Assembly (NCBI GenBank): GCA_002309155.1
Contig: DBXB01000058.1
Coordinates: 1-30,294, forward strand
Direction: 5' to 3'
Length of the DNA: 30,294 nucleotides
From: Bacteroidales bacterium UBA1223
GTDB lineage: Bacteria > Bacteroidota > Bacteroidia > Bacteroidales > P3
Part shown: positions 8,073-15,217 of the stretch, piece after piece
Position numbering within the stretch: position 1 is the stretch's first letter
How the letters are laid out: each line of letters starts with the position of its first letter
Notes under the pieces: model-generated
What the model was told of the DNA's origin: nothing
Database searches by the model: none
What the model saw: the letters and a program-made list of their open reading frames with translations, nothing else
Translations under genes and position numbers: made by a program

Positions 8073-8734
8073 TGCCCATAGCTCATATTCGCTCCCCGTT
8101 CCGTTCCAAGTTCGGCATACCACGCCAGAGCAACATCGTTGATTCTGTCACCTCTGTTCTGGTCTTTGAACCCGAATACCGAAACTTAGACGCAGTGCGG
8201 GGTCTGGAGGAGTTCGATTACATCTGGCTCATTTGGCAGTTCTCCGAGAATGCTGATCATCCCTGGTCGCCAACGGTACGCCCACCACGACTTGGTGGCA
8301 ACTCCCGTATGGGGGTCTTTGCCACTCGCTCGCCATTCCGTCCCAATTCATTGGCACTGTCGTCTGTACGTCTTCTTTCTGTCGATACCACTTCTCCGGA
8401 AGCTCCCTTGTTGTTGTTGTCGGGTGCTGACTTGCTCGATGGAACACCCGTAATCGATGTAAAACCGTATATTCCATACACCGACGCCCATCCCGACGCA
8501 CGTTCTGGATTTGCCCCCGACGCGCCTGATGTCAACCCCGTCGTCTGTCCCGACAATTTGCTTTTCAAGCTACCGGAGAATCTCCGTCAACCACTGATTG
8601 ACATCCTCTCTCTCGACCCCCGTCCGTCATATCATTCCGACCCTCAACGAGTCTATGGAATGACTTTTTCTGACTTTGAGATTAAGTTTAAAGTTCTGGA
8701 CGATAATACAATATCCGTTATTGATATTTTTTAA
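8057..8734 (+). CDS. trmO: tRNA t6A37 N6-methyltransferase (TrmO/TsaA family)
   Basis: A 225-residue protein of the TrmO (TsaA, YaeB) family, which uses S-adenosylmethionine to methylate N6-threonylcarbamoyladenosine at position 37 of some threonine tRNAs. The beta-barrel core begins with IAHIRSPFRSKFGIPRQ (about 8-24). GLEEFDYIWLIW, GVFATRSPFRPNSLALS and DLLDGTPVIDVKPYIPYTD follow, all strong family signatures. The C-terminal part (about 160-225) corresponds to the small accessory domain of the E. coli protein. It starts inside the PAP2 gene, so the two are translationally coupled. The functional link between a tRNA enzyme and two phosphatases in one unit is not obvious. Confidence 0.93.
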   Translation: MQNEIVPIAHIRSPFRSKFGIPRQSNIVDSVTSVLVFEPEYRNLDAVRGLEEFDYIWLIWQFSENADHPWSPTVRPPRLGGNSRMGVFATRSPFRPNSLALSSVRLLSVDTTSPEAPLLLLSGADLLDGTPVIDVKPYIPYTDAHPDARSGFAPDAPDVNPVVCPDNLLFKLPENLRQPLIDILSLDPRPSYHSDPQRVYGMTFSDFEIKFKVLDDNTISVIDIF

Positions 8735-8781
8735 CATTTCTTTGACGCAACAAAATACAGGGTTTTTGTGACATATATACA

Positions 8782-9333
8782 ATGAAATCGGAAGAAGAAC
8801 AACTTGTCGAGGATTGCCGGAAGAATAAAAAAGATGCCTTCAGAGTTCTGTATGAGCGTTTTGCACCTCAGATGTTCGGCATCTGCCTCCGATATTCACC
8901 ATCGCGTGAAATCGCAGAAGATGTACTTCATGACGGTTTTATAAAGGTATTTGAAACAATTCATTCGCTACGTGACAGTTCTTCATTGTCTGGCTGGATA
9001 CGATCCATCATGATTTATACCGCCATCAATTCTTGGCGTCACAGGATGCCTACAATCGACAATGATAACGACGACCTCCCTATACCTGACGCCTCTTCAA
9101 GACCCGAGTTGGTTTATTCTGGGATGGATATTGACCTGATACTGGGCGCCATACAACAACTACCTGAGACCTACCGCATGGTTTTCAACCTATGTGAGAT
9201 TGAAGGCTACTCTTTCGCCGAAGTCGCCGAAAAACTAGGCATCTCTCAATCCTCTGTACGCTCTAATCTGTCACGGGCAAAACATATACTTCAGACCCGA
9301 CTTGCATCATTTGTGGATGCGAAAGATGAATAA
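8782..9333 (+). CDS. ECF-type RNA polymerase sigma factor
   Basis: A 183-residue sigma-70 family protein with only regions 2 and 4, as in extracytoplasmic function (ECF) sigma factors. Region 2 covers about 15-85: FRVLYERFAPQMFGICLRY, then EIAEDVLHDGFIKVFETI and LSGWIRSIMIYTAINSWR. A short linker follows, then region 4 (about 112-178): LPETYRMVFNLCEIEGYSFAEVAEKLGIS with the recognition helix QSSVRSNLSRAKHIL. It lies 48 nt after trmO and 36 nt before a gene for a membrane protein whose N terminus could bind it. That gene order (sigma then anti-sigma) is the usual one for ECF systems. A TTTG at 8741-8744 and a TTTTTG at 8763-8768 might be promoter parts, but the match is weak. Confidence 0.92.
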   Translation: MKSEEEQLVEDCRKNKKDAFRVLYERFAPQMFGICLRYSPSREIAEDVLHDGFIKVFETIHSLRDSSSLSGWIRSIMIYTAINSWRHRMPTIDNDNDDLPIPDASSRPELVYSGMDIDLILGAIQQLPETYRMVFNLCEIEGYSFAEVAEKLGISQSSVRSNLSRAKHILQTRLASFVDAKDE

Positions 9334-9369
9334 AAGATTATACAACGATATAGCAATACATACTTTAGA

Positions 9370-10257
9370 ATGAGCAATTTGAAAGACATATTCAAGAATT
9401 ATTCTCCTCAGCCTGACTCCCACGTCTGGGATTCCATCGAGGCTACTCTTCGCCATCGTGCTGTTGTCCGTAGTCGTCGCATCGTCGGCACGACCGTTGC
9501 TGCAGTGACTGTCGCCGCTGTTGTGGCGGTTGGTCTCCTTACCAACAGACAGGATAGCGCCACACTTGTAGCGGAGAACGAGACAGCAACAACCACAATT
9601 ATGCAAAATCCTCAGACTTCGACAACTGACATTAATGTGGTCGAAGATCAGAATCTCACATCTCCCGTCACTGTCGCCGAACGACAGCAGGAGGAGTCGA
9701 TTCCGTCATCTGCAACAGATGCGGTTGAAAGTGAAGCTACTACTGTTGCAGTCGCTAAGACGGATGATAAACAATCCACCACTGCTGATGTTCAGTCTGT
9801 TGTGGTCCGTCAGTCGTCAACATCTGCACCTGTCGCTCCTGTCAACACTAATCATCCTTCTCAGTCTGGGACTGATGCACGTCAGGCATCTGCTGATAAT
9901 GACAACATTGTTCCAAGTGGAAATTTTGATACTGAAACGCTCGCTGAGTCGGGTGCCACCACAACCGAACTGGTCCTCACTATTCCCAACGCCTTCTCGC
10001 CTGACGACCCTGCCACCGATGAGGTCCGTCGCTTCAAGGTTTTCGTGAATAATCCTACCTCACTGTTGTCTTATGAGATTTTTATCTTCAACCGAGCCGG
10101 ACAGATGGTTTTCCACAGCAAGGATATCAATCAGACATGGGATGGCACCTACAAGGGTAGTCGCCAGCCAATGGGAGCTTACGTCTATGTTATTGAATAT
10201 AATGAGGCTGGCAAAGGTGTGAAGAGAACCAAGGGTACTATCACGCTCCTGCGTTGA
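9370..10257 (+). CDS. Putative anti-sigma membrane protein with gliding/T9SS-like C-terminal domain
   Basis: A 295-residue protein with three parts. Residues 1-37 are short, soluble and basic at the end (LRHRAVVRSRR), so this end should lie in the cytoplasm. It resembles the short sigma-binding N termini of some Bacteroidota anti-sigma factors (SNLKDIFKNYSPQPDSHVWDSI). About 38-58 is a single transmembrane helix. About 60-196 is a Thr/Ser/Val/Ala-rich linker, predicted disordered, in the periplasm. Residues 197-295 are an immunoglobulin-like domain of the gliding-motility C-terminal (CHU_C) type: IPNAFSPDD, YEIFIFNRAGQMVF, WDGTYKG, QPMGAYVYVIEY and GTITLLR. The usual TPNGDGxND loop is degenerate here. 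The anti-sigma role is inferred from position and topology. A terminator follows at 10296-10325, so sigma and this gene form a unit. Confidence 0.75.
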   Translation: MSNLKDIFKNYSPQPDSHVWDSIEATLRHRAVVRSRRIVGTTVAAVTVAAVVAVGLLTNRQDSATLVAENETATTTIMQNPQTSTTDINVVEDQNLTSPVTVAERQQEESIPSSATDAVESEATTVAVAKTDDKQSTTADVQSVVVRQSSTSAPVAPVNTNHPSQSGTDARQASADNDNIVPSGNFDTETLAESGATTTELVLTIPNAFSPDDPATDEVRRFKVFVNNPTSLLSYEIFIFNRAGQMVFHSKDINQTWDGTYKGSRQPMGAYVYVIEYNEAGKGVKRTKGTITLLR

Positions 10258-10295
10258 TGCGGGTTCCGTGGTCTGTTCAACTGATATGCTTTATG

Positions 10296-10325
10296 GAAAT
10301 CCACCCAGCTTGGGTGGATTTCTTT
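10296..10325 (+). terminator. Intrinsic terminator of the sigma/anti-sigma unit
   Basis: A 12-bp perfect stem (10296-10307 with 10311-10322) and a 3-nt loop, followed by TTTATTAATATT. It lies 38 nt after the putative anti-sigma gene and separates it from rpoD. Confidence 0.9.
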
Positions 10326-10430
10326 ATTAATATTAAGGAATTTGTATTTTTTTTTGAGATGAATGAAACTTTTTTATAAAAATCACGTTACTGTCAACAC
10401 TGAACATAGCTATTAAGATATATATTTTGT

Positions 10431-11291
10431 ATGAGACAGTTAAAAATTACACATTCCATTACCAACCGTGACATTAAATCGCTCGACAAATACTTGCAGG
10501 ATATCTGTAGCGAGGAGCTTCTTACCCCTGAGGAGGAGGTTCAACTCGCCCAGCGCATCAAAGCCGGCGACCAAGCGGCTCTCGACCGTCTCACCAAAGC
10601 CAACCTAAGATTTGTGGTCTCTGTCGCCAAGCAGTATCAGAACCAGGGTCTCAGCCTCCCTGACCTGATAAACGAAGGTAATGTGGGTCTCATCAAGGCT
10701 GCCAAGCGTTTCGATGAAACTCGTGGATTCAAATTTATATCTTATGCTGTATGGTGGATTCGTCAGTCAATACTTCAGGCCATCGCCGAGAATTCACGTA
10801 TTGTCCGTCTCCCCTCCAACCAGCTTGGCGCTCTCAATAAATTGAAGAAGGAAATATCCAAACTGGAGCAGAAGCTTGAGCGTCCGCCATCAGAGGAGGA
10901 ACTCGCCGAACTGCTCGATATCCCCGAAGACAAAATTAAGAGCATCCTCAATATCTCTGGTCGTCATATCTCAATCGACGCTCCGCTCGTCGATGATCAG
11001 GATGTTAACTTTGTTGATATTCTACCCAACGAGGACACTCCCTCTACCGACGACGCTCTTATGCAGGAATCCCTGTCGCTTGAAATTGAACGTGCTCTCT
11101 CTTCACTTACCGAGATAGAACGCGACGTCATAAAGATGTATTTCGGCATAGGACTTCCCCATGCTCTCAGCCTTGATGAGATCGCTATCAAGTTCGGTCT
11201 CACACGTGAGCGTGTGCGCCAGATAAAAGAAAAGGGATTGAAGCGTCTGAAAAACAGTTCCAAGAGCAAGCACTTGGTTGCTTACCTGTAA
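10431..11291 (+). CDS. rpoD: Primary RNA polymerase sigma factor RpoD (Bacteroidota type)
   Basis: A 286-residue group 1 sigma factor, the short form without a long region 1.1 that is standard in Bacteroidota. Region 1.2 is SLDKYLQDICSEELLTPEEE. Region 2 contains DLINEGNVGLIKAAKRFDETRGFKF and YAVWWIRQSILQAI (core binding, -10 recognition and melting). Region 3 holds RPPSEEELAELLDI. Region 4.2 has SLDEIAIKFGLTRERVRQIKEKGLKRL for -33 box recognition. This factor reads the TTTG/TAnnTTTG promoters seen elsewhere in the window. The 5' region 10326-10430 is AT-rich but I could not place a clean -7 box. The start MRQLKIT matches the usual N terminus in the phylum. Confidence 0.97.
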   Translation: MRQLKITHSITNRDIKSLDKYLQDICSEELLTPEEEVQLAQRIKAGDQAALDRLTKANLRFVVSVAKQYQNQGLSLPDLINEGNVGLIKAAKRFDETRGFKFISYAVWWIRQSILQAIAENSRIVRLPSNQLGALNKLKKEISKLEQKLERPPSEEELAELLDIPEDKIKSILNISGRHISIDAPLVDDQDVNFVDILPNEDTPSTDDALMQESLSLEIERALSSLTEIERDVIKMYFGIGLPHALSLDEIAIKFGLTRERVRQIKEKGLKRLKNSSKSKHLVAYL

Positions 11292-11309
11292 TTCCATTTT
11301 TTTAAGTTA

Positions 11310-11336
11310 CTCCGAGCCTGATTATGGCTTTCGGAG
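11310..11336. terminator. Hairpin between convergent genes, possible weak terminator
   Basis: CTCCGA (11310-11315) pairs with TCGGAG (11331-11336), and GCC with GGC inside, leaving a 2-nt bulge and a 7-nt loop. It lies between rpoD and the convergent SPOR gene. There is no T run directly after the stem on either strand, so termination is only a possibility. Confidence 0.35.
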
Positions 11337-11349
11337 AGTTGCGTCTTCC

Positions 11350-11802
11350 CTACAGACCTTCGTCATCCTCCGATTCTGGGATGATGTTTGAGAGGTCTGG
11401 ATGTATGGGATAGACGTTTTCTTTTACTATAGTTCCCGGATAGGTGTCTTTTATGCGTTGCATAAAGACGTAGGCATCAAGTTTTGATGTGAAGTCTCCC
11501 ACTTTGACCCTGAAATTGGGTTCGGTGAAGATGATATATACCTCAATGTCCGGGTATTCAGCCTTGAAACGACGTTTTAGATCGAAGGCTTGGTTGCGTG
11601 AATTTGCCCCCGACAAGGCTGCAATCTGTACCCTGTACCCGGGTACAGTTTGCATCCTTTCGTTGAATTCTATATGCTTGGTGACGAGTTCGCTTATCTT
11701 TACGTCGCCAGTAATCTCCACTTTACCGTTGCGGTTTTGTCCTTTTGTGTTGGGTACAAGCCACAGCAGTAACAGTGTGATTGCAACTATAAATTTTCTC
11801 AT
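11350..11802 (-). CDS. Exported SPOR domain protein
   Basis: A 150-residue protein with a signal peptide (RKFIVAITLLLLWLVPNTKGQ) and a single SPOR domain at about 55-130: GYRVQIAALSGANSRNQA, then PDIEVYIIFTEPNFRVKVGDF and AYVFMQRIKDTYPGTIVKE. SPOR domains bind denuded peptidoglycan, so the protein probably acts in the periplasm at the cell wall. It has no lipobox Cys and no transmembrane anchor after cleavage. The C-terminal 20 residues are acidic. Its start overlaps the end of the universal stress protein gene by 4 nt, so the two are translationally coupled and share the promoter at 12646-12676. Confidence 0.88.
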   Translation of the reverse strand: MRKFIVAITLLLLWLVPNTKGQNRNGKVEITGDVKISELVTKHIEFNERMQTVPGYRVQIAALSGANSRNQAFDLKRRFKAEYPDIEVYIIFTEPNFRVKVGDFTSKLDAYVFMQRIKDTYPGTIVKENVYPIHPDLSNIIPESEDDEGL

Positions 11803-12614
11803 CTTGACTGCGAACCAATCTGTTCCGGACGAATCGATAAAATGGGATGTTTCGAGAGATGAAGCATCTGCTGGGCGTAGTTGCCAATCAGCCAGCTTGT
11901 CAGGGCTTTCTCCTGCTCGGTCATTATCACTATCAAGTCGGCGCTAATCTCGTCGGCATATTCCAATGTCGTCACTGTCAGATTTTTCTTTGCGTCAACA
12001 AATTTCGTGACATGGGGTATCTCGTATTTGTCAAGATATTTCTCTACCTGTTCAACATAACCGTTAACCAGGTTTTTGATGTCTTTCGAATCGGAGGTGT
12101 ACAAGCCTAACAGATGGACTGTGGAGCCGAAAGTCTTAGCCATTCTGGCCGCAAAGGGCACCTTCTGGCGTGTCTCGGTGGTGCTGTCCAGCGGAATGAC
12201 TATATGCTCCAAGTCTTTGTGGAAATTGAAGTCTTCTCTGACCGACAACACAGGCACGGGAGAGTCCGTTATGGTCCGGTAGGTGTTTTTGCCTATCCAG
12301 TTTGTCTCAAAGCCAGACATACCATTGGTTCCCACAATAATCATCAACGCTTGGTCTTCCATTGCCTGGGCTGTTAACTGCTCGGCAACTTTGCCTTCTC
12401 TGATATTGTATTCAAGCTTAATGCCTTTCAACAGGTGCGCCACACCTTCATTGCGTCGTTCTATTTCTGCTCTGATAGGAGTCTCATCCTCACCCTCGCT
12501 TTTCACATATACTAATTTGATGTCGGATTTCCAACGGTTGGCTATATCGATAGTCAAATCCACGGCATTCGCAGACCCGCTAGAAAAGTCAAATCCTACG
12601 ATAATGTTGTTCAT
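11799..12614 (-). CDS. Tandem universal stress protein (UspA family)
   Basis: A 271-residue cytoplasmic protein with two Usp folds. Domain 1 (1 to about 133) begins NNIIVGFDFSSGSANAVDL and contains IIVGTNGMSGFETNWIGKN. This resembles the ATP-binding G-x2-G-x9-G-S/T motif, but Lys replaces the final Ser/Thr. Domain 2 (about 134-265) begins LEHIVIPLDSTTETRQKV and ends with SADLIVIMTEQEK and HPILSIRPEQ; its glycine motif is lost. So ATP binding is possible only in domain 1 and may be weakened. Usp proteins are induced by starvation and stress. The gene has a strong consensus promoter and a 12-bp palindrome at the likely transcription start. It overlaps the SPOR gene by 4 nt. Confidence 0.9.
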   Translation of the reverse strand: MNNIIVGFDFSSGSANAVDLTIDIANRWKSDIKLVYVKSEGEDETPIRAEIERRNEGVAHLLKGIKLEYNIREGKVAEQLTAQAMEDQALMIIVGTNGMSGFETNWIGKNTYRTITDSPVPVLSVREDFNFHKDLEHIVIPLDSTTETRQKVPFAARMAKTFGSTVHLLGLYTSDSKDIKNLVNGYVEQVEKYLDKYEIPHVTKFVDAKKNLTVTTLEYADEISADLIVIMTEQEKALTSWLIGNYAQQMLHLSKHPILSIRPEQIGSQSR

Positions 12615-12627
12615 AATCTTATTTTTT

Positions 12628-12639
12628 AATTACGTAATT
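12628..12639. promoter_or_regulatory. Possible operator: 12-bp palindrome at the usp transcription start
   Basis: AATTACGTAATT is a perfect palindrome placed 6 nt downstream of the minus-strand -7 box, so it covers about the first dozen transcribed bases. Such a position suits a repressor site. No regulator is identified; an AT-rich chance palindrome is possible. Confidence 0.4.
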
Positions 12640-12645
12640 CGACTA

Positions 12646-12676
12646 CAAAGGTACATAGTTTTTTTCAATTGACAAA
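12646..12676 (-). promoter_or_regulatory. Consensus Bacteroidota promoter of the usp-SPOR unit
   Basis: On the minus strand TTTG (plus 12673-12676) is followed after 19 nt by TACCTTTG (plus 12646-12653). Box sequences and spacing both match the Bacteroidota primary-sigma consensus. The start codon is 31 nt after the -7 box. Confidence 0.85.
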
Positions 12677-12845
12677 ATGCGATTGTTAAAAATTATTATT
12701 TGACCTCTCTGGGACCTGTTTTTTTGAAGTTTTTAGGAGTGTTGAGATTGAAAATTATCATTATGCACAAAGCTGAATATCAGTTATTATATGGATGTGG
12801 GTGTTATTAAGACAAAAAAAAATATGTCGTTAGCAAAAAAAAGTG

Positions 12846-12853
12846 TAAATTTG
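12846..12853 (+). promoter_or_regulatory. -7 promoter box of the rnf operon
   Basis: TAAATTTG is an exact TAnnTTTG match 50 nt before rnfB. No clean TTTG lies at the -33 distance. The rest of the divergent region (12677-12845) is AT-rich and shows no other recognised feature. Confidence 0.6.
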
Positions 12854-12903
12854 CAATTTATAAATAATAAAGAATCTCATAAAACTAACAATAAACAACA
12901 ATT

Positions 12904-13791
12904 ATGTCAGGAATCTGGTCTGCTGTCTTAGTGCTAAGTATCACAGGTGCTGTTTTCGCTGTGGTGCTCTATATTGTGGCACAGAAATTCAAAGTGGTTG
13001 AAGATCCGTTGATCGACGAAATTAACGAAGTGTTGCCCGGCGCCAACTGTGGCGGTTGTGGAAAGGCTGGTTGCCGTGCTATGGCTGAGGCTTTTGTCAA
13101 ACAGGGCAATATGGATGGACTTAAATGTCCCGCAGGAGGCGACGAGGTTGCCAAAAAGGTCGCCGCCCTCTTGGGTTGCACCCCTGCTGAGACGCTCCCT
13201 CAGGTCGCCGTCGTCAGATGCAACGGTACCTGCACCAATGCCCCTGTGAAAACTAAATATGACGGACTTGAGGATTGCGCTTTCGCCAACAGTCTCTATT
13301 CTGGTGAGAGTGGCTGCGCATTCGGCTGCCTTGGTCTTGGTAACTGTGCAAAAGCTTGCCAGTTCGACGCTCTCACTGTTGACAAAGAAACTGGTCTTCC
13401 TGTTGTCGATGAGGAAAAGTGCGTTGCCTGCGGAGCCTGTGTGAAAGCCTGTCCCCGTGGCATAATCGAACTTAGGAACAAAGGACCAAAGAACCGTCGT
13501 GTCTTTGTCGCCTGCCGCAACAAAGAGAAAGGTGGCGATGCCCGCAAGTCCTGCTCTGCCGCTTGCATCGGTTGTGGCAAATGTGCCAAGACCTGTCCCT
13601 TCGGTGCTATCACCGTCGAGAACAATCTTGCTTATATCGATTTCAACGTCTGCAAGTCCTGTCGTAAATGTGTCGCTGAATGTCCGACAGGTGCCATCCA
13701 TGATGTCAATTTCCCACCCAGAGTGGAGAAGCCCGTTGAGCAACCGGCGCCCCAAGCCACTAATGCAGAGGCACAGGGAACTCAAGCCTGA
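12904..13791 (+). CDS. rnfB: Rnf complex iron-sulfur subunit RnfB
   Basis: A 295-residue subunit of the Rnf complex (ferredoxin:NAD+ oxidoreductase, ion-pumping), on the cytoplasmic face. An N-terminal transmembrane helix (about 5-27) is followed by a 4Fe-4S domain with Cys49-x2-Cys52-x4-Cys57-x17-Cys75. Ferredoxin-type clusters follow: CLGLGNCAKAC, CVACGACVKACP, CIGCGKCAKTCP and CKSCRKCVAECP. RnfB is thought to accept electrons from reduced ferredoxin. The C-terminal tail is Pro/Ala/Gln-rich and acts as a spacer at most. It is the first gene of rnfBCDGE and has a -7 box 50 nt upstream. The next start is about 50 nt downstream. Confidence 0.95.
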   Translation: MSGIWSAVLVLSITGAVFAVVLYIVAQKFKVVEDPLIDEINEVLPGANCGGCGKAGCRAMAEAFVKQGNMDGLKCPAGGDEVAKKVAALLGCTPAETLPQVAVVRCNGTCTNAPVKTKYDGLEDCAFANSLYSGESGCAFGCLGLGNCAKACQFDALTVDKETGLPVVDEEKCVACGACVKACPRGIIELRNKGPKNRRVFVACRNKEKGGDARKSCSAACIGCGKCAKTCPFGAITVENNLAYIDFNVCKSCRKCVAECPTGAIHDVNFPPRVEKPVEQPAPQATNAEAQGTQA

Positions 13792-13842
13792 GAGCATAGA
13801 CAGTCAATCTAATAAGTCTTGAATTTTTACAATCACCATTAT

Positions 13843-15177
13843 ATGAAGACTTTCGCTATGGGTGGTGTCCACCCCGAAGAAAACAAGATATCAACTAATG
13901 CGGTCATTGAGGAATTCCCGTTGCCCAAGACCGCTGTCATTCTTATGACCCAGCACCTGGGCGCTCCGGCAACCCCATGTGTTGCCAAGGGCGACACAGT
14001 TAAGGTGGGTCAGCTTATAGGCAAAGCCGAGGCTTTCATGTGCGCCAACGTCCATTCTCCTTTCAGTGGCACTGTCGCCAAGATAGACATCTGCAAGGAT
14101 GCTTTCGGTCTGGCAAAGCCTGCGGTGTATATCAATGTCGATGAGAATGACGTTTGGGAGGAGTCTATCGACCGTACTCCCGACATTGTACGTCAGTGCG
14201 ACCTTGACCCCAAGCAGATTGTTGACAAGCTGAAAGAGATGGGTATCGTCGGACTCGGCGGAGCCACTTTCCCGACTCATATCAAGTATAATATCGCTCC
14301 TGATAAGAAGGCTGAGTATCTTATCATCAATGCTGTGGAATGCGAGCCGTATCTTACTTCCGACCATCGTGTCATGATGGAGCATGCCGAAGAGATATGC
14401 ATCGGCGTCAGCATTCTCCGCAAATGTCTTGGTGTTCCCAACGCCTATATCGGCATTGAGAACAACAAGCCTGAACCGATAGCCGTCATGAAGAAGATGG
14501 CCGCCAACTTCGAAGGCATAATCGTCGAGCCTCTCAAGGTGAAATATCCGCAGGGTGCCGAGAAACAACTTATCAATGCAATCACCGGCCGCTGTGTCCC
14601 GTCAGGCAAGCTGCCTATTGATGTTGGCTGCGTTGTCAGCAATGTGGGTACTGCATACGCTGTATATGAGGCTATCCAGAAGAACAAGCCCCTTATTGAG
14701 AATATCCTGACTGTTACTGGTAAGAAAATCCAGTCGCAGCATAACTACCACGTCCGTTTCGGCACCACCTACAGCGACATCATCGCCCATGCCCTCGGTG
14801 AACTCCCCGAGACTACCGGCAAGGTTATCAGTGGTGGTCCTATGATGGGTAAAGCGGTCAGCAATCTCGACGCGCCCACAACAAAGGGCGCATCCAGTGT
14901 CCTGGTCATAGATGCCGACGAAGCTGTGCGCGCCACCGAAAGCAACTGCATCCGTTGTGGCAAATGTATGAACGCCTGTCCTATGGGTCTTGAACCATAT
15001 CTCTTCTCTGCCCTTGTCCGCAACCGTCGTATTGAAGAGGCTGGCGCCCACAATATCCTCGACTGTATCGAATGCGGATGCTGTTTCTTCTCTTGTCCGG
15101 CAAACAAGCCCCTTCTCGATGAGATACGCCTCGGCAAGAACCTCTACAGAGGAATATTGATGGCGAAGAAAAAATAA
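13843..15177 (+). CDS. rnfC: Rnf complex NADH-binding subunit RnfC
   Basis: A 444-residue cytoplasmic subunit that carries the FMN and NADH site of Rnf. I chose the ATG at 13843 (MKTFAMGGVHPEENK), the usual N terminus in this family. An upstream in-frame TTG adds only a nonconserved stretch. A barrel-sandwich segment (about 30-100) precedes the glycine-rich nucleotide site MGIVGLGGATFPTHIK. The SLBB-type region ends with ISGGPMMGKAV. Two 4Fe-4S motifs close the protein: CIRCGKCMNACP and CIECGCCFFSCP. The order and neighbours are the usual rnfB-rnfC-rnfD. Length is typical for the Bacteroidota form, which lacks the long C-terminal repeats of gamma-proteobacterial RnfC. Confidence 0.95.
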   Translation: MKTFAMGGVHPEENKISTNAVIEEFPLPKTAVILMTQHLGAPATPCVAKGDTVKVGQLIGKAEAFMCANVHSPFSGTVAKIDICKDAFGLAKPAVYINVDENDVWEESIDRTPDIVRQCDLDPKQIVDKLKEMGIVGLGGATFPTHIKYNIAPDKKAEYLIINAVECEPYLTSDHRVMMEHAEEICIGVSILRKCLGVPNAYIGIENNKPEPIAVMKKMAANFEGIIVEPLKVKYPQGAEKQLINAITGRCVPSGKLPIDVGCVVSNVGTAYAVYEAIQKNKPLIENILTVTGKKIQSQHNYHVRFGTTYSDIIAHALGELPETTGKVISGGPMMGKAVSNLDAPTTKGASSVLVIDADEAVRATESNCIRCGKCMNACPMGLEPYLFSALVRNRRIEEAGAHNILDCIECGCCFFSCPANKPLLDEIRLGKNLYRGILMAKKK

Positions 15178-15217
15178 TTAAAGTCAATTTTGTAGAAAAA
15201 AAATCAAACTATAGTTT

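Noticed and set aside
10415..10432. TATATTTTG just before rpoD as a -7 box
   Set aside because: It has one base too many between TA and TTTG and ends 2 nt before the start codon, so transcription would start inside the gene.
12763..12810. 15-codon reading frame ending GCGCY upstream of rnfB, a possible leader peptide
   Set aside because: It lies upstream of the rnfB -7 box, so it would not be in the rnf leader, and it has no well-placed ribosome binding site.
12934..13797. Long antisense reading frame (287 codons) opposite rnfB
   Set aside because: Mirror effect of codon bias in rnfB; no promoter, no family motif, and rnfB is certain.
13819..13842. Upstream TTG start for RnfC
   Set aside because: The ATG at 13843 gives the normal N terminus of the family; the extra eight residues are not conserved-looking.
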